DNA from: Planctomycetota bacterium
GTDB lineage: Bacteria; Planctomycetota; UBA8742; UBA2392
Direction of reading: 5' to 3'
Length of the DNA stretch: 64,000 nucleotides
Assembly (NCBI GenBank): GCA_016712285.1
Contig: JADJRK010000001.1
Span: forward strand, 2,790,001-2,854,000
This document shows positions 52,281 through 60,894 of the stretch, one piece after another. Position 1 is the stretch's first letter. Each line of letters opens with the position of its first letter. The notes beneath the pieces were generated by a model. That model made no database searches. It saw only the letters and a program-made list of their open reading frames with translations, and was not told where the DNA came from. The translations under genes and the position numbers were made by a program.

Positions 52281-53528
52281 ATGTCTGTTTCGCGTCTCGT
52301 GTTGCCCGCGCTGGCCCTGACATCGTTGATCGCATCCGCCGTGGTGGCCACGGCCCAGGATCGCGCAGAAGCGGAGTTTCCTCGCCCTCGAGTAAAGGAA
52401 GCCGCCCGAGAAGAAACTGACCCGGCACGCAAGGTCGCACCGGTCACGCTGAAGGTGTACGAGTGGGGCGTAGCCACCGAGAACTGGGACGGCAGCGCCG
52501 AGCCGCCGGAAGACGTGCCGGTGTTCTATTGGCAGGCGGAACAGATCCCGCTTGAGCCCGCGCCGGCCAAACCGCAGCCGCAGGACAAGCCCGTCCGGCC
52601 CATCACCAAACGCAAGCCCGTGCTGTACTTTGAATGCACACAGGACCTTACGTTTGACCTCGACATCAGGTTCACGTGCGGCGTGCCGACGTGGCACTAT
52701 CCAAAGGCAAACCGCCGTACCGACGCAGCCACTTTGCAGTGGGACAACATCAAGTTGACCAGCGACCTGACGCCGCGGGACAAGTCGCTGCCGCCGCCGA
52801 AACTCCGCGAAGTTGCTGACCGGCACTGGGCCAACTTCAGTCGCGAAGGCTCGACCAGCTATCTTGAAGTGAACGGCGAAGCCGAGCGCTTTCTGTTCTA
52901 CGAAGGCAGCGCCTCGTACCTGCCCGAGTCAGACGTGTTCGTGAAAGACGGCAAGCTGGTGGTGCGCAACTTCACCGCCGAGCCGTTTCTGGACCTGCGC
53001 GTGTGCGTCAAGCTTGAGGGCAAGGTCGTGCGCCTGCACGCCGACAATGTCCCCGCGGCATCGGGCGACACGCCGGGCGAAGTCACGCTGGACCCCGCGG
53101 CCAGCGTTGCCACCTTCGGGCCCGCGGGCACGCTGACCACGGAAACCGGCAAGGCTGGACTCACCGAGGCGCAGGCCAAGGTGTTCGAGCGCTGCTGGAA
53201 CACAGAGCTGCTTGAGCAAGAGGGCACCCTTTCATGGCGTCGCACGGGCAAAGCGCTGGACGACCTGATGCAGCTCAAGCTCACGCTGCCGGCTGGCATT
53301 GCCAGCGAAACGCACCGCGTCGGCTACGTGCAGGTGCGTGGTGTTGATCTTGCCAAGATCGCAGACTACGACGCGCTCGTGACCAGCTATCTGGGCGGCG
53401 ACGACGAGACCCTGAAGAAGCTGAAGGGAACAGCCGGCGCTGGTGCGCTACGCCGCGCCATGCTCGACACAGAACGGCCGCTGAAAGACCGCATCACCTT
53501 GGCCAAGGCGTTGAGTCTCATCAAGTAG
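52281..53528 (+). CDS. Secreted hypothetical protein, 415 aa
   Basis: GGAGG six bases upstream of ATG; signal peptide MSVSRLVLPALALTSLIASA ending near VVATAQ. The mature protein is beta-rich with Asp/Glu-rich patches, VLYFECTQDLTFDLDIRFTC and VPTWHYPKANRRTDAATLQW being typical segments. The C-terminus (about 370-415) is helical. No known domain recognised. It follows the Cna-B-like protein on the same strand. Confidence 0.75.
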   Translation: MSVSRLVLPALALTSLIASAVVATAQDRAEAEFPRPRVKEAAREETDPARKVAPVTLKVYEWGVATENWDGSAEPPEDVPVFYWQAEQIPLEPAPAKPQPQDKPVRPITKRKPVLYFECTQDLTFDLDIRFTCGVPTWHYPKANRRTDAATLQWDNIKLTSDLTPRDKSLPPPKLREVADRHWANFSREGSTSYLEVNGEAERFLFYEGSASYLPESDVFVKDGKLVVRNFTAEPFLDLRVCVKLEGKVVRLHADNVPAASGDTPGEVTLDPAASVATFGPAGTLTTETGKAGLTEAQAKVFERCWNTELLEQEGTLSWRRTGKALDDLMQLKLTLPAGIASETHRVGYVQVRGVDLAKIADYDALVTSYLGGDDETLKKLKGTAGAGALRRAMLDTERPLKDRITLAKALSLIK

Positions 53529-53578
53529 GGCACAACATTGTCGGACCATGACGTCCAGCGCCGCATGCGGCACGGAGG

Positions 53579-54691
53579 TTATGTTGGCCCTGTGTTCGAT
53601 TGCGCTCGTTTCAGCCACCTTCTGATGAACGCAGGCGCGGCTGCCAGTTTCTCTGCGTTGTCCGGCGGCAGGGGCGCGCTGCTTTTTGTGCACCAGAACA
53701 GCTTGGGCCCGGGCAGGTCGATGAAGTCCAGCAGCGCCGCGCCCGACTTGGCGGCGTACGTCGTGTCCAGCGGCGGTGCCGAAAGCTCGCGAAACTTCGC
53801 GGCAGCCAGCAGACCGGCCCTGGTGATGCGGGCGTAGCCCCAGCCGAAGTAACGGGTGTGCAGGCGCAGCCGGCTTGGGTCAATCTCGACGGTCGGGCCG
53901 CCTCGCGCCGGTATCTCGCGGGCCGTGGCCCGGGCCAGCCGCAGAATCATGCCGCGAGAGGTAATCGGCCACGGCGTCACCCGCACAGCATGCACGAGCG
54001 GAAGCGACCACGGCCACGCCTCAACCTTGCGCGCCAATGCCAGGCCGGTAAGCAAGCCGGCAGTAGTACAGGTGCTGCCCACAGCCAGCACGATGTGCGC
54101 CGGCGGCGGCATCTTTCCCGCGTGCACCTGCTCGGCCAGTTCCAGAGCGGCGCCGACGTGACCCAGCGCGCCCAGGGGCACGGCACCGCCGGGGGTGATC
54201 AGGTACTCGGCTGCGTGGGCACGGCTTCGCGCCCACCAGTGCGCCGGAAAGGTGGCAATGCTGCGCAGGGGAACTACTCGGTCACCGTGGCTGATGATGG
54301 CGCGAAGATTCTCGGCGGCGGCGGCTGTGGCGCGCTGCGGGAACAACACCGTGCCCGTGGCCAGGGGCAGCTCGCGCGCATGCAGGATCAGTGCCAGTGC
54401 CTGGTTGCTGCCGAAGGCGCCCAGGGTCCACACGCGTTTAGCCTTGCGCGCCAGTGCGTCTGCGACCAGCGTCTCGAGCGTGCGCAGCTTGTTGCCGCCG
54501 TACAGCGGCGAGCTTGCATCTTCGCGTTTCAGCCAGACATCTCCCAGGGCGGGCAGCGGCTCAACGGCAGTGGGATAGTCGCCCAGGCGAACGTGTGGCA
54601 CGTCCATGTTGGGCAGTGTGCGCAGCAGCGCAAACTCGTGGGGCAGGGCAATACAGGCTTCATTGCCGAGTTCGTGGCCGGCTTCGTTCAC
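53579..54691 (-). CDS. PLP-dependent D-cysteine desulfhydrase/ACC-deaminase-like enzyme
   Basis: A 370-residue fold-type II PLP enzyme. The Schiff-base Lys is in YGGNKLRTLETL (Lys68), preceded by VWLKREDASSPL; GAFGSNQALALILHAREL (substrate-side loop) and AVGSTCTTAGLLTGLALA (phosphate-binding) are typical. The substrate is unknown: D-cysteine, ACC or another D-amino acid. The GTG start at 54691 overlaps the stop of the upstream small membrane gene by four bases (GTGA), implying coupling. Confidence 0.88.
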   Translation of the reverse strand: MNEAGHELGNEACIALPHEFALLRTLPNMDVPHVRLGDYPTAVEPLPALGDVWLKREDASSPLYGGNKLRTLETLVADALARKAKRVWTLGAFGSNQALALILHARELPLATGTVLFPQRATAAAAENLRAIISHGDRVVPLRSIATFPAHWWARSRAHAAEYLITPGGAVPLGALGHVGAALELAEQVHAGKMPPPAHIVLAVGSTCTTAGLLTGLALARKVEAWPWSLPLVHAVRVTPWPITSRGMILRLARATAREIPARGGPTVEIDPSRLRLHTRYFGWGYARITRAGLLAAAKFRELSAPPLDTTYAAKSGAALLDFIDLPGPKLFWCTKSSAPLPPDNAEKLAAAPAFIRRWLKRAQSNTGPT

Positions 54692-55005
54692 CAGCCCATC
54701 ATGCCAATCATCCAGACAAGCGCACCGCACAGTGCGGGCACCGCCAGCCACGACGCCAGCAGGTAGTTTGGTGCCAGCGGGGTCTGGTGGCGGGCCAGCA
54801 CCACGACGCGTTTCCCGCGGCGGTACTCCACCGGCTCAGGGTAGGGCCGGACGCTGCCAGCCGGCGGGAGGTTCAGCAGCAGTTCGTCGCTTGGGCGGCG
54901 TATCGGCCCGCCCTTGGCAACGCGCGGCGCGCGGGCCACGAAGTAGCCCTGGAACGTATCCAAGTCCGACGAGTCGGCTGGCATGTCGAGGAAGCAATAC
55001 GCCAT
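54688..55005 (-). CDS. Small C-terminally anchored membrane protein
   Basis: A 105-residue product starting MAYCFLDMPADSSDLDTFQG, with GAGG seven bases upstream. About 70 polar residues are followed by one C-terminal TM helix (ASWLAVPALCGALVWMIGMM), a tail-anchor layout. It overlaps the PLP-enzyme gene by four bases. Family unknown. Confidence 0.7.
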   Translation of the reverse strand: MAYCFLDMPADSSDLDTFQGYFVARAPRVAKGGPIRRPSDELLLNLPPAGSVRPYPEPVEYRRGKRVVVLARHQTPLAPNYLLASWLAVPALCGALVWMIGMMGW

Positions 55006-55138
55006 TAGTGACCTCAACCCCAGTTTCCCACATGAAGTCCCCGCCGCCAAATGGATTCGCGTTGGAACATGAACAGTGTTCAGCCCTTACGAATCTGACG
55101 CTATCATGGGCCGATCGATTGGCAGAAACGAGGGCGTG

Positions 55139-55627
55139 ATGTCGGCGGAATTGACTCTTCTGTTTCTAGAAAAGCGCGTGGAAGCCTCGCGGCTTTGCGC
55201 CTCTATCACCGAACCGTTTGCCACGGGCAGCGAGCCCGTGAAGCCGCAGCAACTGGCCGATGACTACGAACAGGTCTGCCAGGAGCTTGAGGGCACCTAC
55301 GAAGACCTCAAGAAGCTCAACGACGGCTTGCTGAAAGACAAGACGCTGGAAGCGGGCGACATTCGGCATCTGCGTGGGCGCATTGCCACGGCAGTGACTG
55401 AGGTGGCGCGTGCCGCGCAGGATATGGCGGCGCAGATCAGGTTTTTCGAAGCCATGAACCCCAACGATGCCGCGACCACCAAGCCCGCGCTGGACCACTT
55501 TGACCGCATCGATAAGTCTACGCGCGAATTCACGGTACCCGACGAGCCCGAAGACGGAGCCGAGCTGGCCCCCGCCGAAGACACCGGCATGGCCCACGAA
55601 GAAGACGTCGACCCGATGATGATGTAG
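55139..55627 (+). CDS. Hypothetical helical protein, 162 aa
   Basis: Starts MSAELTLLFLEKRVEASRLC. Mostly alpha-helical with coiled-coil potential (LADDYEQVCQELEGTYEDLK and LRGRIATAVTEVARAAQDMA), then an acidic tail with EDTGMAHEEDVDPMMM. No membrane segment. Upstream ATGs (55076, 55106) are alternatives. It lies seven bases before a DUF6941-like gene. Confidence 0.65.
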   Translation: MSAELTLLFLEKRVEASRLCASITEPFATGSEPVKPQQLADDYEQVCQELEGTYEDLKKLNDGLLKDKTLEAGDIRHLRGRIATAVTEVARAAQDMAAQIRFFEAMNPNDAATTKPALDHFDRIDKSTREFTVPDEPEDGAELAPAEDTGMAHEEDVDPMMM

Positions 55628-55633
55628 GCGGTA

Positions 55634-56071
55634 ATGCGCATGATGGCACATCCCATAATCCAGGCGGTGCTTCTATGCGACGGTGCGTGGAAAGTCGGCG
55701 ACAAGTGGACGATTCAGGGCATTTTCAATCGGATTACGAGCAAGGCATATCCATCGCTGTTTCCGAAGTTTTTCATCTATGTAAATCTTGTGGAGTTGAT
55801 GATCCGGAACGGCACCAGTTTGGCGGTAGAGATCCGACATTCCTCACTGGAGGAGATTGAATCGCCATCGGGCCCGGTCTTTCGAGGCACCATGGACTTC
55901 TCCCTGGGCGGCGAGCCGGGTACAATGGTCGGGCCGGTGGGGTTTGATTTTGCAGTGCCGGTAGACGAAGTCGAGTTTCCCCACGCTGGCACCTATGACC
56001 TAGTGTTTCTTGCCGGAGACACGCTCTTAGGGTTATGGACTTTGCGGGCAGAAGTGGTGAAGCCAGAATGA
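55634..56071 (+). CDS. DUF6941-like protein
   Basis: A 145-residue beta-rich protein. HPIIQAVLLCDGAWKVGDKW and WTIQGIFNRITS fit the DUF6941 opening ('...CD.a....gk..i.Gif..i'), and the remaining strands continue as in that family. Function unknown. The stop overlaps the next gene's ATG (ATGA). Base composition here is noticeably less GC-rich than the rest of the window, suggesting recent acquisition with the two genes downstream. Starts at 55640 or 55643 are also possible. Confidence 0.7.
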   Translation: MRMMAHPIIQAVLLCDGAWKVGDKWTIQGIFNRITSKAYPSLFPKFFIYVNLVELMIRNGTSLAVEIRHSSLEEIESPSGPVFRGTMDFSLGGEPGTMVGPVGFDFAVPVDEVEFPHAGTYDLVFLAGDTLLGLWTLRAEVVKPE

Positions 56072-56325
56072 AGCCAAAGGAAGTCCAAGTATCTGAGGCT
56101 ATCGCGACGCCGGCCTTTCATGCCCGTGTGGTTGTGACGGCTGAGTCCAACCCCGCGCGCGACGTTCTTTCAGCGGCCCAGCGCGCTGCGATACGGGTTG
56201 AGGCTGAGCGGCTTCTGCGCGAGAGAAACAATGCGCGCTTTCGCGCGCTGCGCGAGAGGGAAGAGTCGGAATCCGACCAGTCATCGTCACGCCTGTATCG
56301 CCGAGAGGCTCTGAACCTGGACTAA
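56068..56325 (+). CDS. Putative antitoxin-like small protein
   Basis: An 85-residue charged, helical protein (AAQRAAIRVEAERLLRERNN), no membrane segment. It starts inside the stop of the DUF6941 gene (ATGA overlap) and ends eight bases before a MazF/PemK-like gene. Position and size suggest the antitoxin of that toxin; no known antitoxin DNA-binding domain is recognisable, so this is inference from context. Confidence 0.55.
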   Translation: MKPKEVQVSEAIATPAFHARVVVTAESNPARDVLSAAQRAAIRVEAERLLRERNNARFRALREREESESDQSSSRLYRREALNLD

Positions 56326-56333
56326 CACCTGCA

Positions 56334-56684
56334 ATGGCGCGACTTCGTAAGGGCGACGTAGTCTGGTTCAGCTTTCCCCGCGTAGTTCCGCCCGGAGCCG
56401 ACGCTGCCACCAAGACCGAAGACATGCGTCCCGCACTGGTGCTGCAGACCATCGGTGTCAACGTAGTCGTCGGCATGCTCACCACCAAGGACTACACCGA
56501 CCAAGGTGCGCTGAAACTTACCCCCGCCGACTATGCCGCTGGGGGATCCGACGAAGTCAGCTTTTTCCGCCCTGATCGCCTCTGGACAGATCATGAAGAT
56601 TGGGCGGAAAGCTGGGTAGGGCGTCTGCAAAGCCAGAAGCTGACGCAGTGCTACGACGCGATCGATCGCTTCCTCCGTTCCTGA
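56334..56684 (+). CDS. PemK/MazF-like toxin protein
   Basis: A 116-residue protein with the PemK/MazF barrel opening: RLRKGDVVWFSFPRVVPPGA, then KTEDMRPALVLQTIG. The usual D-R-P-V/A-L-V motif appears as DMRPALVLQ. Later SFFRPDRLWTDHEDWAESWV diverges from classical MazF, so ribonuclease activity is not assured. It follows a small charged ORF that could be the antitoxin, and precedes thyX. Confidence 0.8.
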   Translation: MARLRKGDVVWFSFPRVVPPGADAATKTEDMRPALVLQTIGVNVVVGMLTTKDYTDQGALKLTPADYAAGGSDEVSFFRPDRLWTDHEDWAESWVGRLQSQKLTQCYDAIDRFLRS

Positions 56685-56741
56685 CTTTCCGACACGAATC
56701 CACATCGCCCGCGCTGGCGCTGCGGCTGCTATGTTCGCGCC

Positions 56742-57683
56742 ATGCCCAACTACTTCTCTCGAGCAAAAATCTATGTCGTCGGCCGGCAGGTGATGCCCCC
56801 CGACGAAGTGCAGCGCTTTCTGGATGACGAGGGCGCGCTTTGGCAGACCGACACCGACAACCCCGCCCAGCGCATCCCCGAGCTTGCGGGCCGCATCTGC
56901 TACATGAGCTTTGGCGACAAGCAGGGCCGCAAAGACAACGCCAGCTACCTCGGCCACATCCTGCAAGTCGGCCACGGCAGCGTCCTTGAGCACACCGTCT
57001 TCAGCCTGGTGTTCACCGGCATCTCGCGCAGCCTGACCCATGAGCTGATTCGCCACCGCGCCGGCTTTGGCTACAGCCAGCTTTCACAGCGCTACGTCGA
57101 TGAGTCTGAGGCCAACTTTATCGTGCCGCCGGCGCTGCAGGGTGACGCCGCGCTGGAAGCAAAGCTGCGCGAGTTCTGCGACGTCAGCCTGAAGGTCTAC
57201 GGTGAGCTGACAGACGCGCTGGCCGAAAAATACGCGACGCCGCACGGGCTGGTGGACTTCGCCCTGCGGGAAGAGATGCTCACTGAGGGGGAAACCGGAA
57301 AGTTCTCGCTCAGTGAGCCCGTCGCGGGCCGCAACGCGCTCAGCGTTGACGCGTGGCGCAAGTTCGTCGCCGACGACGCCGATGCCGCCAAGGCCTTCAA
57401 GAAGCTGACCGTGCGTGCCCGCCGCAAGGCTGCGCGCGAAGCCGCCCGCGCCGTGCTGCCCAACGCCACCGAAACCAAGATCTTCGTGACCGGCAACGCG
57501 CGCGCCTGGCGCCACTTCATCGAGCTGCGCGGCGACATTCACGCCGAGGCCGAGATTCGCGCGCTGGCATGCGACGTCTGCCGCCTGCTGCTGAAAGAAG
57601 CACCGAACCTGTTCGGCGATTACGAAGTGGTCAAGCTCGGCGACGGCAGCGAACGCACGCGCACCAAGCACCGCAAGGTCTAA
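56742..57683 (+). CDS. thyX: FAD-dependent thymidylate synthase ThyX
   Basis: A 313-residue flavin-dependent thymidylate synthase (dUMP to dTMP). The ThyX motif RHRAGFGYSQLSQRY has RHR and the SQRY end; its middle (GFGYSQ) departs from the usual RHRxxSxNExSxRY. HGSVLEHTVFSLVFTGISR and the C-terminal ATETKIFVTGNARAWRHFIE with FIELR-type end are standard. No thyA is seen. The stop codon TAA lies within the left end of the 57682 repeat element. Confidence 0.94.
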   Translation: MPNYFSRAKIYVVGRQVMPPDEVQRFLDDEGALWQTDTDNPAQRIPELAGRICYMSFGDKQGRKDNASYLGHILQVGHGSVLEHTVFSLVFTGISRSLTHELIRHRAGFGYSQLSQRYVDESEANFIVPPALQGDAALEAKLREFCDVSLKVYGELTDALAEKYATPHGLVDFALREEMLTEGETGKFSLSEPVAGRNALSVDAWRKFVADDADAAKAFKKLTVRARRKAAREAARAVLPNATETKIFVTGNARAWRHFIELRGDIHAEAEIRALACDVCRLLLKEAPNLFGDYEVVKLGDGSERTRTKHRKV

Positions 57684-57849
57684 GAGGCTGATTCAAAAAC
57701 CTCTCGCGGACCGGTTTGGGCGGGGCACTTCGCATCTCTGCGTCGCGCTCCCTGCGCCATATCACCAGGATATGGCTCAGTCGCGCGCCTTGATCTGCTC
57801 GCGCCGCGCTCCAAACCGGCCTCGCTCAGGGTTCTGAAACAGCCTCTAA
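57682..57849. repeat. ~168-bp terminal-inverted-repeat element, copy 2
   Basis: The ends read (T)AAGAGGCTGATTCAAAAACC on the left and, complemented, TTAGAGGCTGTTTCAGAACC on the right. The core contains the same CTTCGCATCTCTGCGTCGCGCTCCCT and CCTTGATCTGCTCGC blocks as the element at 10077-10244. A central hairpin CCATATC-accag-GATATGG differs in sequence from copy 1's but occupies the same place. It begins at the thyX stop and ends just before rsfS. Confidence 0.8.
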
Positions 57850-57882
57850 GCGCGAAAACGTAATTTGGGCCTGCACATCGCC

Positions 57883-58296
57883 ATGACCAAAGTAGTATTG
57901 GGTGGCAGGCCGCGCCGCGGGCGCGAAACAGGAGACCGGACCATCGACACCCTTGAAGCCGCGCGCATCGCATATGCCGCATGCGCTGAGAAACGAGCCA
58001 CCGATATCCGCATCCTCGAAGTCCGGGGGCTCACCATTGTCGCCGATTATTTCGTCATCTGCACCGCCAGCAGCTCGGTGAACGCCAAGGCCATCGCCGA
58101 CGAAGTACGCGACCAGTTGAAACTGCGCGGCAAACGCACGCCCATCGGCATTGAAGGCCGCGAAAGCGGCTGGTGGGTGCTGGTGGACTTCGGCGACCTG
58201 ATTGTCCACGTCTTCCAGTCCGATGCGCGCGAGTACTACGGCATCGACGAAACCTGGGCAGATGCCCGCGTCGTCGAACAGTCGGAAGCCGCCTAG
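57883..58296 (+). CDS. rsfS: Ribosome silencing factor RsfS
   Basis: A 137-residue RsfS/RsfA (DUF143) protein that binds ribosomal protein L14 and blocks subunit joining in slow growth. Signatures: RATDIRILEVRGLTIVADYF, VICTASSSVNAKAIADEV, GWWVLVDFGDLIVHVF and the REYYGID segment. ATG at 57883 taken; a TTG six codons earlier is possible. Confidence 0.95.
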   Translation: MTKVVLGGRPRRGRETGDRTIDTLEAARIAYAACAEKRATDIRILEVRGLTIVADYFVICTASSSVNAKAIADEVRDQLKLRGKRTPIGIEGRESGWWVLVDFGDLIVHVFQSDAREYYGIDETWADARVVEQSEAA

Positions 58297-58327
58297 GCCA
58301 GCCCCAAAACCCCGTATTTCGCCCTGA

Positions 58328-59212
58328 ATGCGCACTTTTGCTGAAGTGTTTGATGCCTATTTGACGTTTAAAGTAATGCAGGCGGAGGCGAATGTGGCGC
58401 CCGACTTGAACATCTCGCACCATGACGTCATCCGCGCGCTCCGGATCTACTGGCGCCATGCCTGGCCTGCTGGATCGGGCATCTGCCCGGTGCTGCCGGA
58501 CTGGTCTGACCTGTCGCTACCCGAAGTGCTCAACCGCTTTGCTGATGAAACCGGCCGCACGGCACATGCCTGCCGCCGGTTTGTGCTTCGGCTTGGCAAC
58601 TACCTGTACCCGCACATGAAGTTCGCCATTGAGCAGTGCGTGTACGGCGGCGGCTTCTACTTTCTGGCCGACTGCCACGACGACGCCGGCGCACCCCGCG
58701 CCGAAGACAGCGGCCAGTGGCAGGTTCTGCGCACACGCAACTTCGAGATCAAGCTGGCGATTGAAGCCGGCTGGGAAGACGCCTCACTGCCCACATTTCG
58801 AACCACCAGCGAAGCCGCCACCGGCACCTTCAAGCGCCCCGGCACGGATCACCGGCGCATCTTGATTGTCGACGACGAGCCCGCCAACGCCGCGTTGACC
58901 GACGCCATGCTGCGCGCCGAGGGATTTGGCACTGAAACCGCCGCCAGCGGCGCCGACGCACTGCACCGCGTGAATGAGCAAAAACCCGACCTGGTAGTCT
59001 CAGACTACGAAATGCCCGGCTTGACCGGCCGCGATGTCGCACGGCGCCTCAAAGCCGACAAGGACACGCGGCAGATCCCGGTACTGATCTGTACGTATGC
59101 CGACGTCTCGGAAGCCGACCTTCGACCTGCCGACGCCCTGTTGCGCCGGCCTTTTTCTCGCGAAGACCTGAGCGCCGCCGTCGGTCGCCTGCTGGGCCGG
59201 AGGGTTTCGTGA
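58328..59212 (+). CDS. Response regulator with unfamiliar N-terminal domain
   Basis: A 294-residue protein. The N-terminal part (about 1-165) is an unfamiliar domain rich in Trp/Tyr/Phe (HHDVIRALRIYWRHAWP, CVYGGGFYFLADCHDD). The C-terminal receiver (about 175-292) has the acidic cluster in RRILIVDDEPANAALTDAML, phospho-acceptor Asp in DLVVSDYEMPGLTGRDV, and a Pro-Phe near the usual Lys position where it reads LLRRPFSREDLS; the canonical K-P is R-P. No output domain follows. The zinc-ribbon gene overlaps its stop (GTGA). Confidence 0.8.
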   Translation: MRTFAEVFDAYLTFKVMQAEANVAPDLNISHHDVIRALRIYWRHAWPAGSGICPVLPDWSDLSLPEVLNRFADETGRTAHACRRFVLRLGNYLYPHMKFAIEQCVYGGGFYFLADCHDDAGAPRAEDSGQWQVLRTRNFEIKLAIEAGWEDASLPTFRTTSEAATGTFKRPGTDHRRILIVDDEPANAALTDAMLRAEGFGTETAASGADALHRVNEQKPDLVVSDYEMPGLTGRDVARRLKADKDTRQIPVLICTYADVSEADLRPADALLRRPFSREDLSAAVGRLLGRRVS

Positions 59213-59427
59213 GCGAGCCGCCCCTGCGCATTTCCCGCCCGTTGCGCTACACGATCATCTGCGCCGGTTGCCGCGGCGAAGTCGAGATCTGCCCCGACGA
59301 ACTGGATGAGAAGCTGGCAGTCTGCCCCAAGTGCAACCTGCCCAACCGGACGCCCGTGTTCGCGCTGCTGTCGGGCCGCCGCCGCGCGACGATTGACGAG
59401 ACCGGGCAAGACGACCTCAAGGAATAG
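59209..59427 (+). CDS. Small zinc-ribbon protein
   Basis: A 72-residue protein from a GTG that overlaps the preceding stop (GTGA), so translation is probably coupled to the response regulator. Two knuckles, CAGC and CPKC, with a CP... between, form a zinc-ribbon. No other domain. It may be a partner of the adjacent response regulator; that is inference. Confidence 0.8.
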   Translation: MSEPPLRISRPLRYTIICAGCRGEVEICPDELDEKLAVCPKCNLPNRTPVFALLSGRRRATIDETGQDDLKE

Positions 59428-59464
59428 GCCCCGCGCTGCCGACAGGATGCACTGAGGCAGCGCC

Positions 59465-60400
59465 ATGCATCATCCCAACGCCACACGGTACAGAATCGCC
59501 AGCAGCCGCCTGCCAAGGCTGCCCGGCGGCCTGCGTGTTGCACCGCTGCTCGTGCTGCTGGGCTGCCTGTGCGTTGCCGCGCTGGCGCCGCTGCGCGCCC
59601 TGGATGGCGACGCTGAAACCAAGCGCTGGGCGCGGCGCGCGCTGTTGGACGAAGCCACGCGCAAGCACATGAACCTGGACGTCGGCGAAGTTGAGCCGCT
59701 GACGCTCGCACTTGCAGCACCGGGCGACTTCGGCGACGCCGATGACCAGGCAGTGGTGGTGCGCCGCGATGCCGCCACAGCCGTCGTGATCATGCGCGGC
59801 ACTACGCCGCTGGGGCGCTGTACATTCAGCACCACGGGGGCGCTGACCATTGCCACACGCAAGCTGGCCGGCCAGACGTGGGTGCTGCTGGACGAAAGCA
59901 GCGAACTGGCGGGCGTGTCTTCGACGCTGCGGCGGCTGATCAGCCTGCGCGATAGCCAGCTTTCGGTGCGCCAGAGCTGGGTGCACTCGGCGACCGTGAA
60001 GATCGGCAAACGCTTTGTGCGCGAACAAAGCAGCGACCTGCGCGAGCTGGGCGGCAGCCTGCTGCTGACCACGCTCGTGGTTGACCGACTGGATGGCAAG
60101 GCGATGGCAGACTGCGAGTCCGAGACCATTCTCAAGCTGACACCGCAGCCCGACGGCAGCCTGCGCGCCGAAGTAGATAAGGACAAGCCCGTGCCCGTTG
60201 CCGTGCGGCTGCGCCATGCCCGCACCCTTGAGCGAGAAGGCCTTGAGGAAGCCGCCATGCTGCTGGCACGCGAAGCCCGCGAACAGAGCACCAAACTGCC
60301 CGCCGAAGATGCCCGCCGCCTCGACGCAGCCGGCCTTGTCGCAAGGCTTGAGGCCCGGCTGTTGCCCGCCGACAAACCCGTGCAGGTTTCCCCGCGATAG
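59465..60400 (+). CDS. Membrane-anchored hypothetical protein, 311 aa
   Basis: One TM helix near the N-terminus (about 27-45, APLLVLLGCLCVAALAP) and a soluble part: ETKRWARRALLDEATRKHMN, alpha/beta region with VVVRRDAATAVVIMRGTTPL, and a helical C-terminus (ARTLEREGLEEAAMLLAREA) with TPR-like spacing. No catalytic motif. Unknown family; follows the zinc-ribbon gene on the same strand. Confidence 0.7.
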   Translation: MHHPNATRYRIASSRLPRLPGGLRVAPLLVLLGCLCVAALAPLRALDGDAETKRWARRALLDEATRKHMNLDVGEVEPLTLALAAPGDFGDADDQAVVVRRDAATAVVIMRGTTPLGRCTFSTTGALTIATRKLAGQTWVLLDESSELAGVSSTLRRLISLRDSQLSVRQSWVHSATVKIGKRFVREQSSDLRELGGSLLLTTLVVDRLDGKAMADCESETILKLTPQPDGSLRAEVDKDKPVPVAVRLRHARTLEREGLEEAAMLLAREAREQSTKLPAEDARRLDAAGLVARLEARLLPADKPVQVSPR

Positions 60401-60440
60401 CAGCGTTGCGCCTGTCCCCGCTTGCCGCTAAACCGCACGC

Positions 60441-60887
60441 ATGGCCGTATCGCTGAAGCTCAAACGCCTGCCCCACGGTTCGGGATTGCCGCTGCCCGCG
60501 TATCAATCCGAACACGCCGCCGGCGCCGATGTGCACGCAGCCATCGAGGCATCCGTGCTGCTGTCGCCGGGTCAGCGCGCGCTGGTGCCGACCGGTTTCT
60601 GCTATGAGATTCCGCCCGGGTACGAAATGCAGGTGCGCCCGCGCAGCGGTCTGGCGGCCAAGCATGGCGTCACGGTGCTGAACACGCCGGGCACGATAGA
60701 CGCCGACTATCGCGGTGAGCTGAAGGTGCTGCTGGTCAACCTCGGCGTTGAGCCCTTTGAGATCAAGCGGGCCGAGCGCATCGCTCAAATCATTATTGCC
60801 CCGGTCAGCCACGCGACGTTCCACGAAGCTGACGAGCTCTCTGATACCGTTCGCGGCAGCGGCGGCTTTGGCTCCACGGGCAAGTAG
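60441..60887 (+). CDS. dut: dUTP diphosphatase
   Basis: A 148-residue trimeric dUTPase. Motifs in order: [11 protein letters not shown] (I), [11 protein letters not shown] (II), [20 protein letters not shown] (III), [12 protein letters not shown] (IV) and [10 protein letters not shown] (V). Removes dUTP and supplies dUMP, in keeping with thyX about 3 kb away. Convergent with cysK. Confidence 0.97.
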   Translation: MAVSLKLKRLPHGSGLPLPAYQSEHAAGADVHAAIEASVLLSPGQRALVPTGFCYEIPPGYEMQVRPRSGLAAKHGVTVLNTPGTIDADYRGELKVLLVNLGVEPFEIKRAERIAQIIIAPVSHATFHEADELSDTVRGSGGFGSTGK

Positions 60888-60894
60888 CCCGGGT

